From UKL13-3 sp040387195 (GTDB taxonomy: Bacteria > Bacteroidota > Bacteroidia > UKL13-3), in the NCBI GenBank assembly GCA_040387195.1, contig JAZKEF010000019.1:98167-162166 (forward strand): 64,000 bases of DNA. The letters run 5' to 3'. The position numbers and the translations under genes were made by a program. Below are positions 26,426-34,414 of this stretch, one piece after another (the stretch's first letter is position 1; each line of letters starts with the position of its first letter). Under the pieces are notes generated by a model. That model saw only the letters and a list, made by a program, of their open reading frames with translations. It searched no databases and was not told the DNA's origin.

Positions 26426-27502
26426 ATGAAATTGCTCGACTGGTATATCATCAGAAGGTTCTTACTCACCTTTATTTTTGCCTTGGGCTTATTTTCCCTC
26501 ATTGCAATCTTTATTGATATATCTGAAAAAATTGATGATTTCATTCGAAAAAAACCGCCTTTAATGGCCATCATTTTTGATTATTATATTTATTTCCTTC
26601 CCTGGTTTTTCGGCATGTTTGGTCCCATTTTCGTATTTCTCTCTTGCATTTTTTTCAACTCAAAGCTTGCTCAGAATACCGAAATTATTGCCATGCTGAA
26701 CAGCGGTATGAATTACCGCAGGTTTTTACGCCCTTATTTTGTTTCAGCATCAATTTTAGCCTTTGTCTTTATTGTGCTTAATACCTGGGTGATTCCTATC
26801 AGCGATAAACACCGGTATGCATTTGAAGAGGAGTGGATTAAAGAGAAGAAAGTAACCGAAACACAAAACATCAGGGTGCAGATAGAACCGGGCACGATGA
26901 TGCATATGGAGTCTTTTAATTACCTTGATAGTATTGGGTACAATTTGTCGATGGAACGTTTTGAAGACGGAAAGTTAACGCAAAGAATATTTGCCAACCG
27001 CCTTATCTGGAACCGCCAAAAACAAATGTGGTCGCTCGAAAATTATCAACAGCGTTTTTTTGAAGGCAGTACGCAAAAGGTTTATAAGGGGATCATTAAG
27101 GATACCATTTTACCTATTCAACCTTCCGAGTTTATTGTCAAAACCCAATACATCTCTTCGATGACCAATCCTGAGTTAAACGAATATATCCGTAAAGAAA
27201 AAGAAAAGGGTTCACCGCACATCAGCAAATATTATGTAGAATTATACAAACGTACGGCCTCCCCTTTTTCCTTTTTTGTACTCACCCTTCTTGCAGTTGG
27301 TGTATCTTCCCGCAAGTCAAGAGGCGGAACAGGTGTTCACTTAGGGGTTGGTATTTTTGTTACTTTTGCATTTCTGTTATCCTCGCAGGTATTTAATACA
27401 TTCGGAATTACCAATGTGATGCTTCCGGCTGTTGCCGTTTGGATTTCCAATGTTCTCTTTATGCTCATTGGAATATATGTGGCCTATACTTCACCCAAAT
27501 AA
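26426..27502 (+). CDS. LptF/LptG family permease
   Basis: 358 aa YjgP/YjgQ-family permease of the Lpt lipopolysaccharide exporter. An N-terminal helix group (LDWYIIRRFLLTFIFALGLF, then SLIAIFIDISEKIDDF) is followed by further helices to about residue 125, a periplasmic beta-jellyroll-like domain (about 130-260), and three C-terminal helices from FSFFVLTLLAVGVSSRKSRG onward. F and G cannot be told apart reliably here. It starts four bases after tgt in the same operon. Confidence 0.88.
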   Translation: MKLLDWYIIRRFLLTFIFALGLFSLIAIFIDISEKIDDFIRKKPPLMAIIFDYYIYFLPWFFGMFGPIFVFLSCIFFNSKLAQNTEIIAMLNSGMNYRRFLRPYFVSASILAFVFIVLNTWVIPISDKHRYAFEEEWIKEKKVTETQNIRVQIEPGTMMHMESFNYLDSIGYNLSMERFEDGKLTQRIFANRLIWNRQKQMWSLENYQQRFFEGSTQKVYKGIIKDTILPIQPSEFIVKTQYISSMTNPELNEYIRKEKEKGSPHISKYYVELYKRTASPFSFFVLTLLAVGVSSRKSRGGTGVHLGVGIFVTFAFLLSSQVFNTFGITNVMLPAVAVWISNVLFMLIGIYVAYTSPK

Positions 27503-27511
27503 ACAAGGCCA

Positions 27512-28405
27512 ATGAACAAAAACCTGCAACTTCATCTGATTATCTTAATTTGGGGTTTTACCCCTGTTATCGGAAAGTATATCAGTTTGCAGGCAGTAGA
27601 TCTGGTATGGTGCAGACTTATTGTAGCTGCAATCAGTTTGTATGCTTATATACGGTATAAAAATATTTCGTTACAAATGAACCGCAGGCAGTTGGGTATT
27701 ATATTTGGCATGGGAGGAATTGTGGGTATTCACTGGTACTTTTTTTACCATGCCATCAAAGTTTCCAATGTATCGATTGCTTTATCGGGATTTGCAACCA
27801 TGACGCTGTTTGCAAGTTTGCTGCAACCTGTTTTATTAGGCAAAAAATTTTTCTGGGGAGATCTACTCTACGGTATCTTTATTCTAATCGGGCTTTCTGT
27901 AATTCTGGATGCCGAACATTTTTATATAACCGGAATTGTATACGGTGTGTTAGCTGCATTAACAGGGGCCATCTTTGGGGTATACAATGGTAAACTCATC
28001 AACAGGCATGAAGCAAGTTCGATTACACTGTTCGAGTTTATGGGGGCATTTGTATTGCTCACCGGAATGAAATGTTTCTCGGATGACCCGTTTATCCCAA
28101 CGGTGAGTATGAGTGATGCCGGTGGATTATTGCTGCTGGGTATTGTTTGCACCACACTGGCATTTACCTGGAGCATCCATATTTTAAAATATTTTTCTCC
28201 ATTTACTGTTATCATCACCAATAACCTCGAGCCTGTATATGGAATTATTCTGTCTATTTTGCTGTTCGGCCAAACAGAAGTGATGTCGAAAGGGTTTTAC
28301 TTCGGAACAGCAATCATTCTCTTAAGCGTATTTACCTATCCGGTAATTAAGCGCAAATTTTATCCTGACGACACCAAATTGCCTCCTTTTATTGAACAGC
28401 CATAG
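27512..28405 (+). CDS. EamA/DMT-family transporter
   Basis: 297 aa with ten hydrophobic helices in two EamA repeats (about residues 5-135 and 145-285). Typical segments are LIILIWGFTPVIGKYISLQ at the N-terminus, GIHWYFFYHAIKVSNVSIAL near residue 72, and SPFTVIITNNLEPVYGIILS near 230. Family members export metabolites or amino acids; the substrate here is unknown. It begins nine bases after the lptF/G stop, probably the last gene of the ubiE-porT-tgt operon. Confidence 0.88.
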   Translation: MNKNLQLHLIILIWGFTPVIGKYISLQAVDLVWCRLIVAAISLYAYIRYKNISLQMNRRQLGIIFGMGGIVGIHWYFFYHAIKVSNVSIALSGFATMTLFASLLQPVLLGKKFFWGDLLYGIFILIGLSVILDAEHFYITGIVYGVLAALTGAIFGVYNGKLINRHEASSITLFEFMGAFVLLTGMKCFSDDPFIPTVSMSDAGGLLLLGIVCTTLAFTWSIHILKYFSPFTVIITNNLEPVYGIILSILLFGQTEVMSKGFYFGTAIILLSVFTYPVIKRKFYPDDTKLPPFIEQP

Positions 28406-28452
28406 CAATTTATTTTCTCACAATATTACATTTGTGTGAAAGCGTAATCAAT

Positions 28453-30306
28453 ATGAAATTTTTTCTTTCTGCTATACTTTCAGGAATTTATTGCTGCGCA
28501 ATTGCGCAAACCGGATTTCAGTACAAAACATCTCAGCATATTTCACCTGTGTCACAAGTAATCGATATGCAGTCGGGTGCCTCAGACTATGATCCAAAAC
28601 TGGTGTTGATACAGTCGGCACCACAGCCGTTATCGGAAAATGGGCAACGCAAATTCAACCTTGATGCGCAACGGATGTTAATTGCCAAACATTACCCCTC
28701 ATCCAAACACCTTTCTAAAAATGTTGTTCCCGTACCATCCGTTCTAAAAAGTTTTAATGGAAACATTACACAGGGAACTCCCAATGACAATGATTTGGCT
28801 ATAAGCAATGGTGGGTATATTATCAGTGTGGTGAATGCCAACCTCAATATTTTTAATGACACCGGTAAATCCATACTGGGCAGATCCCTGTCTTCGTTTG
28901 CAAGTATATTGGGATCGCTTAACCGTACATACGACCCCAGGGTGATATATGATCCAAAGGAAGATCGGTTTGTCCTAGTTTTTTTGCAAGGAAGCACAAG
29001 TGCAGACACCCGGATTATTGTAGCTTTTTCACAGAGCAATGATCCTACCCAAAAATGGAATTTTTATACCATCCCCGGCAACGTAACAGGGGACTCTACA
29101 TGGAGCGATTATCCGATTTTATCGCTCAGCAATGATGAATTGTTTATAACTGTAAACAGGGTCAAAGACAATACACCTTGGCAAACCGGATTTGTAACAT
29201 CCTATATCTGGCAATGTGATAAAAAAGCTGGATTCACCGGTCAGCCTATTAATCAGAAACTCTATAATAACATTACCTACAATGGAAAATCCGTTTGGAA
29301 CATTTGCCCAGTGAGGGGAGGATCAACTGTATATGGACCTGGTATGTTCTTCCTGTCCCAGCGTCCGAGTGATTTACAAAACGACACGGTGTTTTTACAC
29401 GAAATAACCAATACCAATGCATCGGGTGCAGCCACACTTACCCAAAAAGTATTGCATACGGATATCACTTATGGTTTGCAGCCTAATGCCATTCAACCCA
29501 ATGGAAAAAAACTTCAAACCAATGATGCACGTGTACTTTCGGCTATGTATGAAAACGGATTCATTCATTACGTTGGCAACACTATTGATACCTCGCTTTT
29601 TGTGCCGGCTGTGTATTACGGTATTGTGAGCAATGTATTTGGCCCCACCCCATCGGTTAAAGGAAAGATTATAAGCTACGACAGCATGGATATCGGCTAT
29701 CCATCCATCTCATATATAGGAGGCGGCACTGGCGACAATAGTACCCTGATTACTTTTTCACATGTATCTCCAACCTTATTTCCCGGCACATCGGCAGTAA
29801 TAACTGATCGTTTTGGTAATGTTTCGGGTCCGGTATTTGTTAAAAAGGGTGACAATAGTATTTCCGTATTGGCCGACAGCGTAAACAGGTGGGGCGACTA
29901 TTCCGGAAACCAACGTAAGTACAATGAATCAGGGGTAAGTTGGATTAATGGCTCATATGGAAACAGCAATGGCGATAACAGAACCTGGATTGCCCGGTTA
30001 AAAAGTAATGATCCGCTGCTGGGACTAGCAGAAAAATCAGCAAGCCTAAGCAATGCTCTTGTATATCCAAATCCAACCTCTGCATATGTTCAGGTTTGCT
30101 TTACAATGGAACAAACACAGATAGTAGACTTTGAATTATGGGATATGAAAGGAAACCGTGTGGCTCCATTATTGCATGATAGAGCCAAAGCCGGTACCAA
30201 CCGCTTTAGTTTCAGAACAGAAGACTTAGCCTCCGGAATCTATTTGTTAACCATTAAAAACAATGAGCATGTACTGTTTCAGCAAAAAATTGTGGTTCAT
30301 CACTAG
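28453..30306 (+). CDS. Secreted protein with T9SS type A sorting domain
   Basis: 618 aa from the ATG at 28453, which begins a clear signal peptide (MKFFLSAILSGIYCCAIA, then QTGFQ). The frame extends upstream to 28432 but that adds nothing signal-like. The mature protein is beta-rich with a YDPKEDRFVLVFLQG region and repeats of sheet-like phrases, suggesting a propeller-type or adhesive fold; I recognise no catalytic motif. The C-terminus (about residues 540-618) is a T9SS sorting domain, with ALVYPNPTSAYVQVCF, WDMKGNRV and LASGIYLLTIKN. TACATTTG at 28427-28434 could be a -7 element without a clear -33 box. Confidence 0.75.
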   Translation: MKFFLSAILSGIYCCAIAQTGFQYKTSQHISPVSQVIDMQSGASDYDPKLVLIQSAPQPLSENGQRKFNLDAQRMLIAKHYPSSKHLSKNVVPVPSVLKSFNGNITQGTPNDNDLAISNGGYIISVVNANLNIFNDTGKSILGRSLSSFASILGSLNRTYDPRVIYDPKEDRFVLVFLQGSTSADTRIIVAFSQSNDPTQKWNFYTIPGNVTGDSTWSDYPILSLSNDELFITVNRVKDNTPWQTGFVTSYIWQCDKKAGFTGQPINQKLYNNITYNGKSVWNICPVRGGSTVYGPGMFFLSQRPSDLQNDTVFLHEITNTNASGAATLTQKVLHTDITYGLQPNAIQPNGKKLQTNDARVLSAMYENGFIHYVGNTIDTSLFVPAVYYGIVSNVFGPTPSVKGKIISYDSMDIGYPSISYIGGGTGDNSTLITFSHVSPTLFPGTSAVITDRFGNVSGPVFVKKGDNSISVLADSVNRWGDYSGNQRKYNESGVSWINGSYGNSNGDNRTWIARLKSNDPLLGLAEKSASLSNALVYPNPTSAYVQVCFTMEQTQIVDFELWDMKGNRVAPLLHDRAKAGTNRFSFRTEDLASGIYLLTIKNNEHVLFQQKIVVHH

Positions 30307-30469
30307 TGTGATAATTCTGGTATGTGTAAGCTGTAAAAGCAAGGAAAAATCGGCAGGCAAAGAGCCGGAACCCAGAGGAATAGAACAACCTAAACCTGTT
30401 ATGGAACCCCAAACAGACTCCCTGAAAAAAGTGCTGGACGAACAACGGAGGCTTAAAAAAGGACAATAA
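30263..30469 (+). CDS. Small hypothetical lipoprotein overlapping the secreted gene
   Basis: 68 aa. The lipobox VILVCVSC (Cys near residue 24) follows a Lys-containing n-region and a hydrophobic core. The short mature part is charged and Pro-rich (KSKEKSAGKEPEPRG). The first 44 bases overlap the end of the preceding gene in another frame, so the start (30263, or ATG at 30269) is uncertain. A well-formed lipobox argues that the frame is real; no family is known to me. Confidence 0.5.
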   Translation: MSMYCFSKKLWFITSVIILVCVSCKSKEKSAGKEPEPRGIEQPKPVMEPQTDSLKKVLDEQRRLKKGQ

Positions 30470-30471
30470 AT

Positions 30472-30496
30472 AAAAAGGGGGCATTTTCATGCCCCC
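30472..30496 (-). terminator. Terminator of the LytTR/sensor kinase operon
   Basis: On the minus strand an 8-bp perfect G+C-rich stem (30496-30489 with 30484-30477) and a 4-base loop are followed by TTTTT. It lies about 150 bases beyond the response-regulator stop and faces the convergent small-lipoprotein gene. Confidence 0.75.
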
Positions 30497-30648
30497 TCAT
30501 ATGCAATCATGTCAAGGGTTTGTTTCATAGGAAATGTCTTCATTTCTTGAATGCAAGATGGTTCTCAGATGGTTCTTATAACAGCACAAATGAGAAAATG
30601 AAGCTTTCCAGTGAGATTTTGTACAATATCAATTAGAATTCGCAAGGA

Positions 30649-31407
30649 TTATAATCCCAAGAGTTCCATTAAAGCGTTTCTTCTGCGTATCGATACTTCA
30701 ATACGGAAGCCATTTTCAATTTCGATGTACCCCGATTTCCCCTTTATAAATTTCTCGATTTTTCGGATATTTACGAGGTAGGAGTTATGGACCCTAAAAA
30801 AGTGCTGTTCGTCCAATATTTCTTCATAATATCCCAAATTTTTTGAGGAGATGATTTGCTGTTTATTGGATAGGTGGATGGAGGTATAATTGTTATCGCT
30901 GTTTAAATACAGAATATCTGATGTGGGAATAAACTGGATATCCGTTAGGGTGGGAATAGCCAGCTTATCAAATACGGTCTTTTGTTTGAGGGCATTCCTG
31001 AACTGGGTAAACTGGTCGGAAGCAGTTGCCTGTGGTTGCTGCTGGCTTCTTATCCGGCTAATTGTTTCGGTGAGTTCATCATTATCGATGGGTTTAAGCA
31101 AATAGTCGAATGCTGCATATTTAATCGCTTTTAAGGCAAAACGATCATAGGCGGTGGTAAATACAATCTTAAAGTTTATATCGTTCAATTGTTGCAGCAA
31201 TGAAAAACCGTCCCCCCCCGGCATCTGAATATCCAGAAACAACACATCCAAGCTATCCTTGTATTTGCGGATGCCGGCCAATCCGGTTTCTGCCGAGTTT
31301 GCCGTCTCCACCACCCTTACATCCTTATGGTAATGCTGTATCAACAAAGATAGGGTATCTATACATCCTTGTTCATCGTCAATAATCATTGCTCTAATTT
31401 CATTCAT
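30649..31407 (-). CDS. LytTR-family response regulator
   Basis: 252 aa. An N-terminal receiver domain has the acidic pair IIDDEQG (Asp10-Asp11), phosphoacceptor Asp59 in VLFLDIQMPGGDG, Thr/Ala switch TTAYD, and Lys in YLLKPIDND. A C-terminal LytTR DNA-binding domain has the usual FIPTSDILYLNSDNNYTSIH, HFFRVHNSYLVNIRKIEKF and RIEVSIRRRNALMELLG series. It is the third gene after two sensor kinases; its ATG is inside the last codons of the kinase (8-base overlap), so kinases and regulator form one pathway. Confidence 0.93.
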   Translation of the reverse strand: MNEIRAMIIDDEQGCIDTLSLLIQHYHKDVRVVETANSAETGLAGIRKYKDSLDVLFLDIQMPGGDGFSLLQQLNDINFKIVFTTAYDRFALKAIKYAAFDYLLKPIDNDELTETISRIRSQQQPQATASDQFTQFRNALKQKTVFDKLAIPTLTDIQFIPTSDILYLNSDNNYTSIHLSNKQQIISSKNLGYYEEILDEQHFFRVHNSYLVNIRKIEKFIKGKSGYIEIENGFRIEVSIRRRNALMELLGL

Positions 31408-34400
31408 TATAATAAGGTATTATAAGTTCTACTTTAGTTCCAACGGCCATACCGGTGTCATTGTATAAATCTGATATGGTTACTGCATTCTCTACTTTCA
31501 ATTTATCTCTTAATAATAGCAATAATCGCTCATTGGTATATTTTATTCCTGTTGACTCATATTCTTTACCTGAAAAATCCTGTTCTTCCTTTACTTTAAC
31601 CCTCCCTACTCCGTTATCTTCAATAGTCACGTTTAAACAATCCCCTTCACGTTTTTCGAACCTTAAGGTCAACTCTCCTCTGTATTTAATCCCTGTAATG
31701 CCATATTTAATTGCATTTTCCACAAAAGGTTGAACAACGAGTGCCGGAATAAAAATATCAGACGGGTCCAACTGCTCATCAATATGTTTTGTTACTTTAA
31801 ACACCACATCAAATCTCAATTGTTCCAATTCAATATAGGTATCAAGAAACAATAATTCGTTTTGAAGTGTGAGATGCTGCTTATCGGAATACAACATAAT
31901 CCAGCGCAACAATTTTGAGAACTTTGCAATGTATTTATTTGCCTCCAGCGGATTTTTTTCAAGTATGAATTTTTGAAACGAATTGAGCGTATTAAAAATA
32001 AAATGAGGGTTCATATGTAGCCTCAATGCCTTAAGTTCACTATCCAATAAAAGTGTCTGCATCCTATTGCGCTCTTTAACCTGATTTACCCTCCGTATGA
32101 TAAGCAACAGAATGCCTAACAATATTATGGAAACAGCTGAAATGATAAACTCCAACCGCTCCCAAAAAGGTTGCAGGATATTGATGTGAATCTTTGCCGG
32201 ATTTACACTCCATAAACCATCCACATTTCTTGCCCATATATTAACTAAATACTCATCAGGAGCCAATGACCCTAACTGCAATACTTTTGATGATGAAACA
32301 CCATAAATGGTACGGGTTCTTTTACCTACAATGGCATATTTGTATTGCATATTTTTTGCACTACGGATAGAAGGACTATTATAGGTAATTGTGATGTTGT
32401 TTTGGGTAAACGGTAGGGTATACGAATCATGAATGGTCGTGTCTTTATTATTAATCTGAATCCTGTCCAATACTACTACAGGTGAATAGTCTTCAGTTGA
32501 GGATGCCTGCTCCCGAAAATAGGAAACGCCCTTATTGGTTGCCACATATACTTTACCTCTGTCAAACAGTATATCATTTACTTCTTTTGAAATTAACTTA
32601 TCCTGCCCGGTATAGTTAATCACCTTGATAATACTGTCTTTCTTATCCAGAATGATCCTGCTTATCCCTTTATCTGTGGCAACCCATAATTCACCATTAT
32701 GATAATACAATTTGCTGCAATAGTCCGATAAAAGCATCTTATCCGACCCATAAAAATACCTTTTCCCGTCATACTGTTCGATATAAATTCCTTTATCCGG
32801 TGTGCTAAAAAAAAGACTGCCCTTTGGAGTCTCAACTATGGAAGAAATTGTAGTATTGATAATGTGGTAATCAACACTATCCGGACTAACAACGTACATT
32901 TTGAAAAATCCTCTTCGACTGGCATAAATTAAAATTGAGTCTTTTAATGTGCCAATAAATCCGTTCCCTTGCTGTTCCCTTTCCGTCAATTTCCTGAGTG
33001 CGGATTTCGGATTACTTTGATACCAAAACCGAAACGGTTTAGAGTGATAGGTAGCTCCATTATAGGAATAATATAGTTTATTGGCTCCCAATAAAGGATA
33101 ATACCCAGTAGGGTTTACAATTTTTGAAATAACCCGATTGGAGATATGTAAAAATTCATTGCCTTGTAAAACCAAATAAATTCCATCCTCATAACTTGCG
33201 GCTTTGTGAATAACAGCAAATTGAGCATACTTATTGAGGTTCCAGTTTTGTTCCATTTTACCATTCTCGATTAAGGCCATTTCTCCCTTTTTGGCCACCG
33301 CATAAATCGAACTTCCCTGTTTGCACAAAAAACTTACTCGGTCATCCTTCAACCCTTCCTCCTTGGTAAAATGCAATGCGCTGATATCGGTATAAAAAAT
33401 CCCATTCTCACTGGTTGTACACCATAATATTCCTTCCTTTGATATAAATAAACCATAACAAACAGCATTATTCAGGTATCGGATCAGCTTAACAGTTCCG
33501 TTACTTTCTTTCAATTGTTTTAAACCACTGGTTGTACCAACCCAAAGTATATTTGACAAGGTATCTTTATACATGCAAATAATATCTTCACCCTTGGTAC
33601 TAGTCAATTTCCGAAATTGAACACCTTTATCTTTGGTACGTTGCAAGGCAAACAACCCAATGGTGTTAAATACATATATACTTCCGTCTATTGTTTTAAA
33701 CATTCTTGATGCCCTAAAAGTGTAATTGGTTACACTTTGCATTAACCAGTTTTGTTGTTTTGCAATTATATCAATACTACCTATTCCTTCTGAAGAGCTC
33801 ACAAAATAGTGCCCTTTGAAATCCTGACAAATGGTAAAATAAACCGGGGTTTCAATTGGAGCTTTTATTCTAAAAAGTATTTTATCTAAAAATCCGGTAT
33901 CAGAAACCTGAAAAACAACACCCTGTCTACTCAACCCTATCATCTGGTGAGCATCATTCTCTATAATCCAGGCGATATCAAAAGGTAATTTCACCTGCCT
34001 GCATTTGCCCTTGCTCATATGAAACAGTTTAAAATCAATTGTAATTATCCATAACTCATTTGAAGATGATTTACAGATGCGGAATGCCCCTCTGCCTGTA
34101 TATCCATCCCGATGGCTTAGATTGAGAAACTCCATACCATCGAAACGTGATACTCCTTTATTGGTTGCTATCCAAAAATACCCATTTTCATCTTCTGTAA
34201 TATCAAATACCGTTGAGCTGGTCAACCCGTCATCTATACCCAGATTTTTGAAGTGTAATGTTTGTGCTGACAAAAAAGACACCTGGCTCAACAGCAGGTA
34301 TAACAACAATGTAGTGCATGATATTTGTGAAAAAAAATCCGAAAGGGAACCCGGTTTCCCTTCAACAAAATCGGATTTACTGTATGAGTATAAATAACCG

Positions 34401-34414
34401 TTTATGCTATTCAT
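31400..34414 (-). CDS. LytS-type sensor histidine kinase with Reg_prop propeller and Y_Y_Y domain (downstream paralogue)
   Basis: 1004 aa. A cytoplasmic N-terminal stretch and a signal/anchor segment (about residues 31-50) precede a long extracytoplasmic beta-propeller of two-component-regulator repeats (GLTSSTVFDITEDENGYFWI, then ATNKGVSRFDG). A Y_Y_Y domain follows near 680-740. A transmembrane helix lies near 760 (LEFIISAVSIILLGILLLII). The kinase region has HMNPHFIFNTLNS, phospho-His about residue 801, N-box NAIKYGITG and G-box DNGVGR about 936. No receiver or HTH is fused, so it differs from hybrid two-component systems. It overlaps the next gene by 8 bases at both ends. Confidence 0.9.
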   Translation of the reverse strand: MNSINGYLYSYSKSDFVEGKPGSLSDFFSQISCTTLLLYLLLSQVSFLSAQTLHFKNLGIDDGLTSSTVFDITEDENGYFWIATNKGVSRFDGMEFLNLSHRDGYTGRGAFRICKSSSNELWIITIDFKLFHMSKGKCRQVKLPFDIAWIIENDAHQMIGLSRQGVVFQVSDTGFLDKILFRIKAPIETPVYFTICQDFKGHYFVSSSEGIGSIDIIAKQQNWLMQSVTNYTFRASRMFKTIDGSIYVFNTIGLFALQRTKDKGVQFRKLTSTKGEDIICMYKDTLSNILWVGTTSGLKQLKESNGTVKLIRYLNNAVCYGLFISKEGILWCTTSENGIFYTDISALHFTKEEGLKDDRVSFLCKQGSSIYAVAKKGEMALIENGKMEQNWNLNKYAQFAVIHKAASYEDGIYLVLQGNEFLHISNRVISKIVNPTGYYPLLGANKLYYSYNGATYHSKPFRFWYQSNPKSALRKLTEREQQGNGFIGTLKDSILIYASRRGFFKMYVVSPDSVDYHIINTTISSIVETPKGSLFFSTPDKGIYIEQYDGKRYFYGSDKMLLSDYCSKLYYHNGELWVATDKGISRIILDKKDSIIKVINYTGQDKLISKEVNDILFDRGKVYVATNKGVSYFREQASSTEDYSPVVVLDRIQINNKDTTIHDSYTLPFTQNNITITYNSPSIRSAKNMQYKYAIVGKRTRTIYGVSSSKVLQLGSLAPDEYLVNIWARNVDGLWSVNPAKIHINILQPFWERLEFIISAVSIILLGILLLIIRRVNQVKERNRMQTLLLDSELKALRLHMNPHFIFNTLNSFQKFILEKNPLEANKYIAKFSKLLRWIMLYSDKQHLTLQNELLFLDTYIELEQLRFDVVFKVTKHIDEQLDPSDIFIPALVVQPFVENAIKYGITGIKYRGELTLRFEKREGDCLNVTIEDNGVGRVKVKEEQDFSGKEYESTGIKYTNERLLLLLRDKLKVENAVTISDLYNDTGMAVGTKVELIIPYYNE

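Noticed and set aside
28415..28440. Imperfect hairpin between the EamA gene and the secreted T9SS protein
   Set aside because: One mismatch and no T-run; it overlaps a possible -7 element instead.
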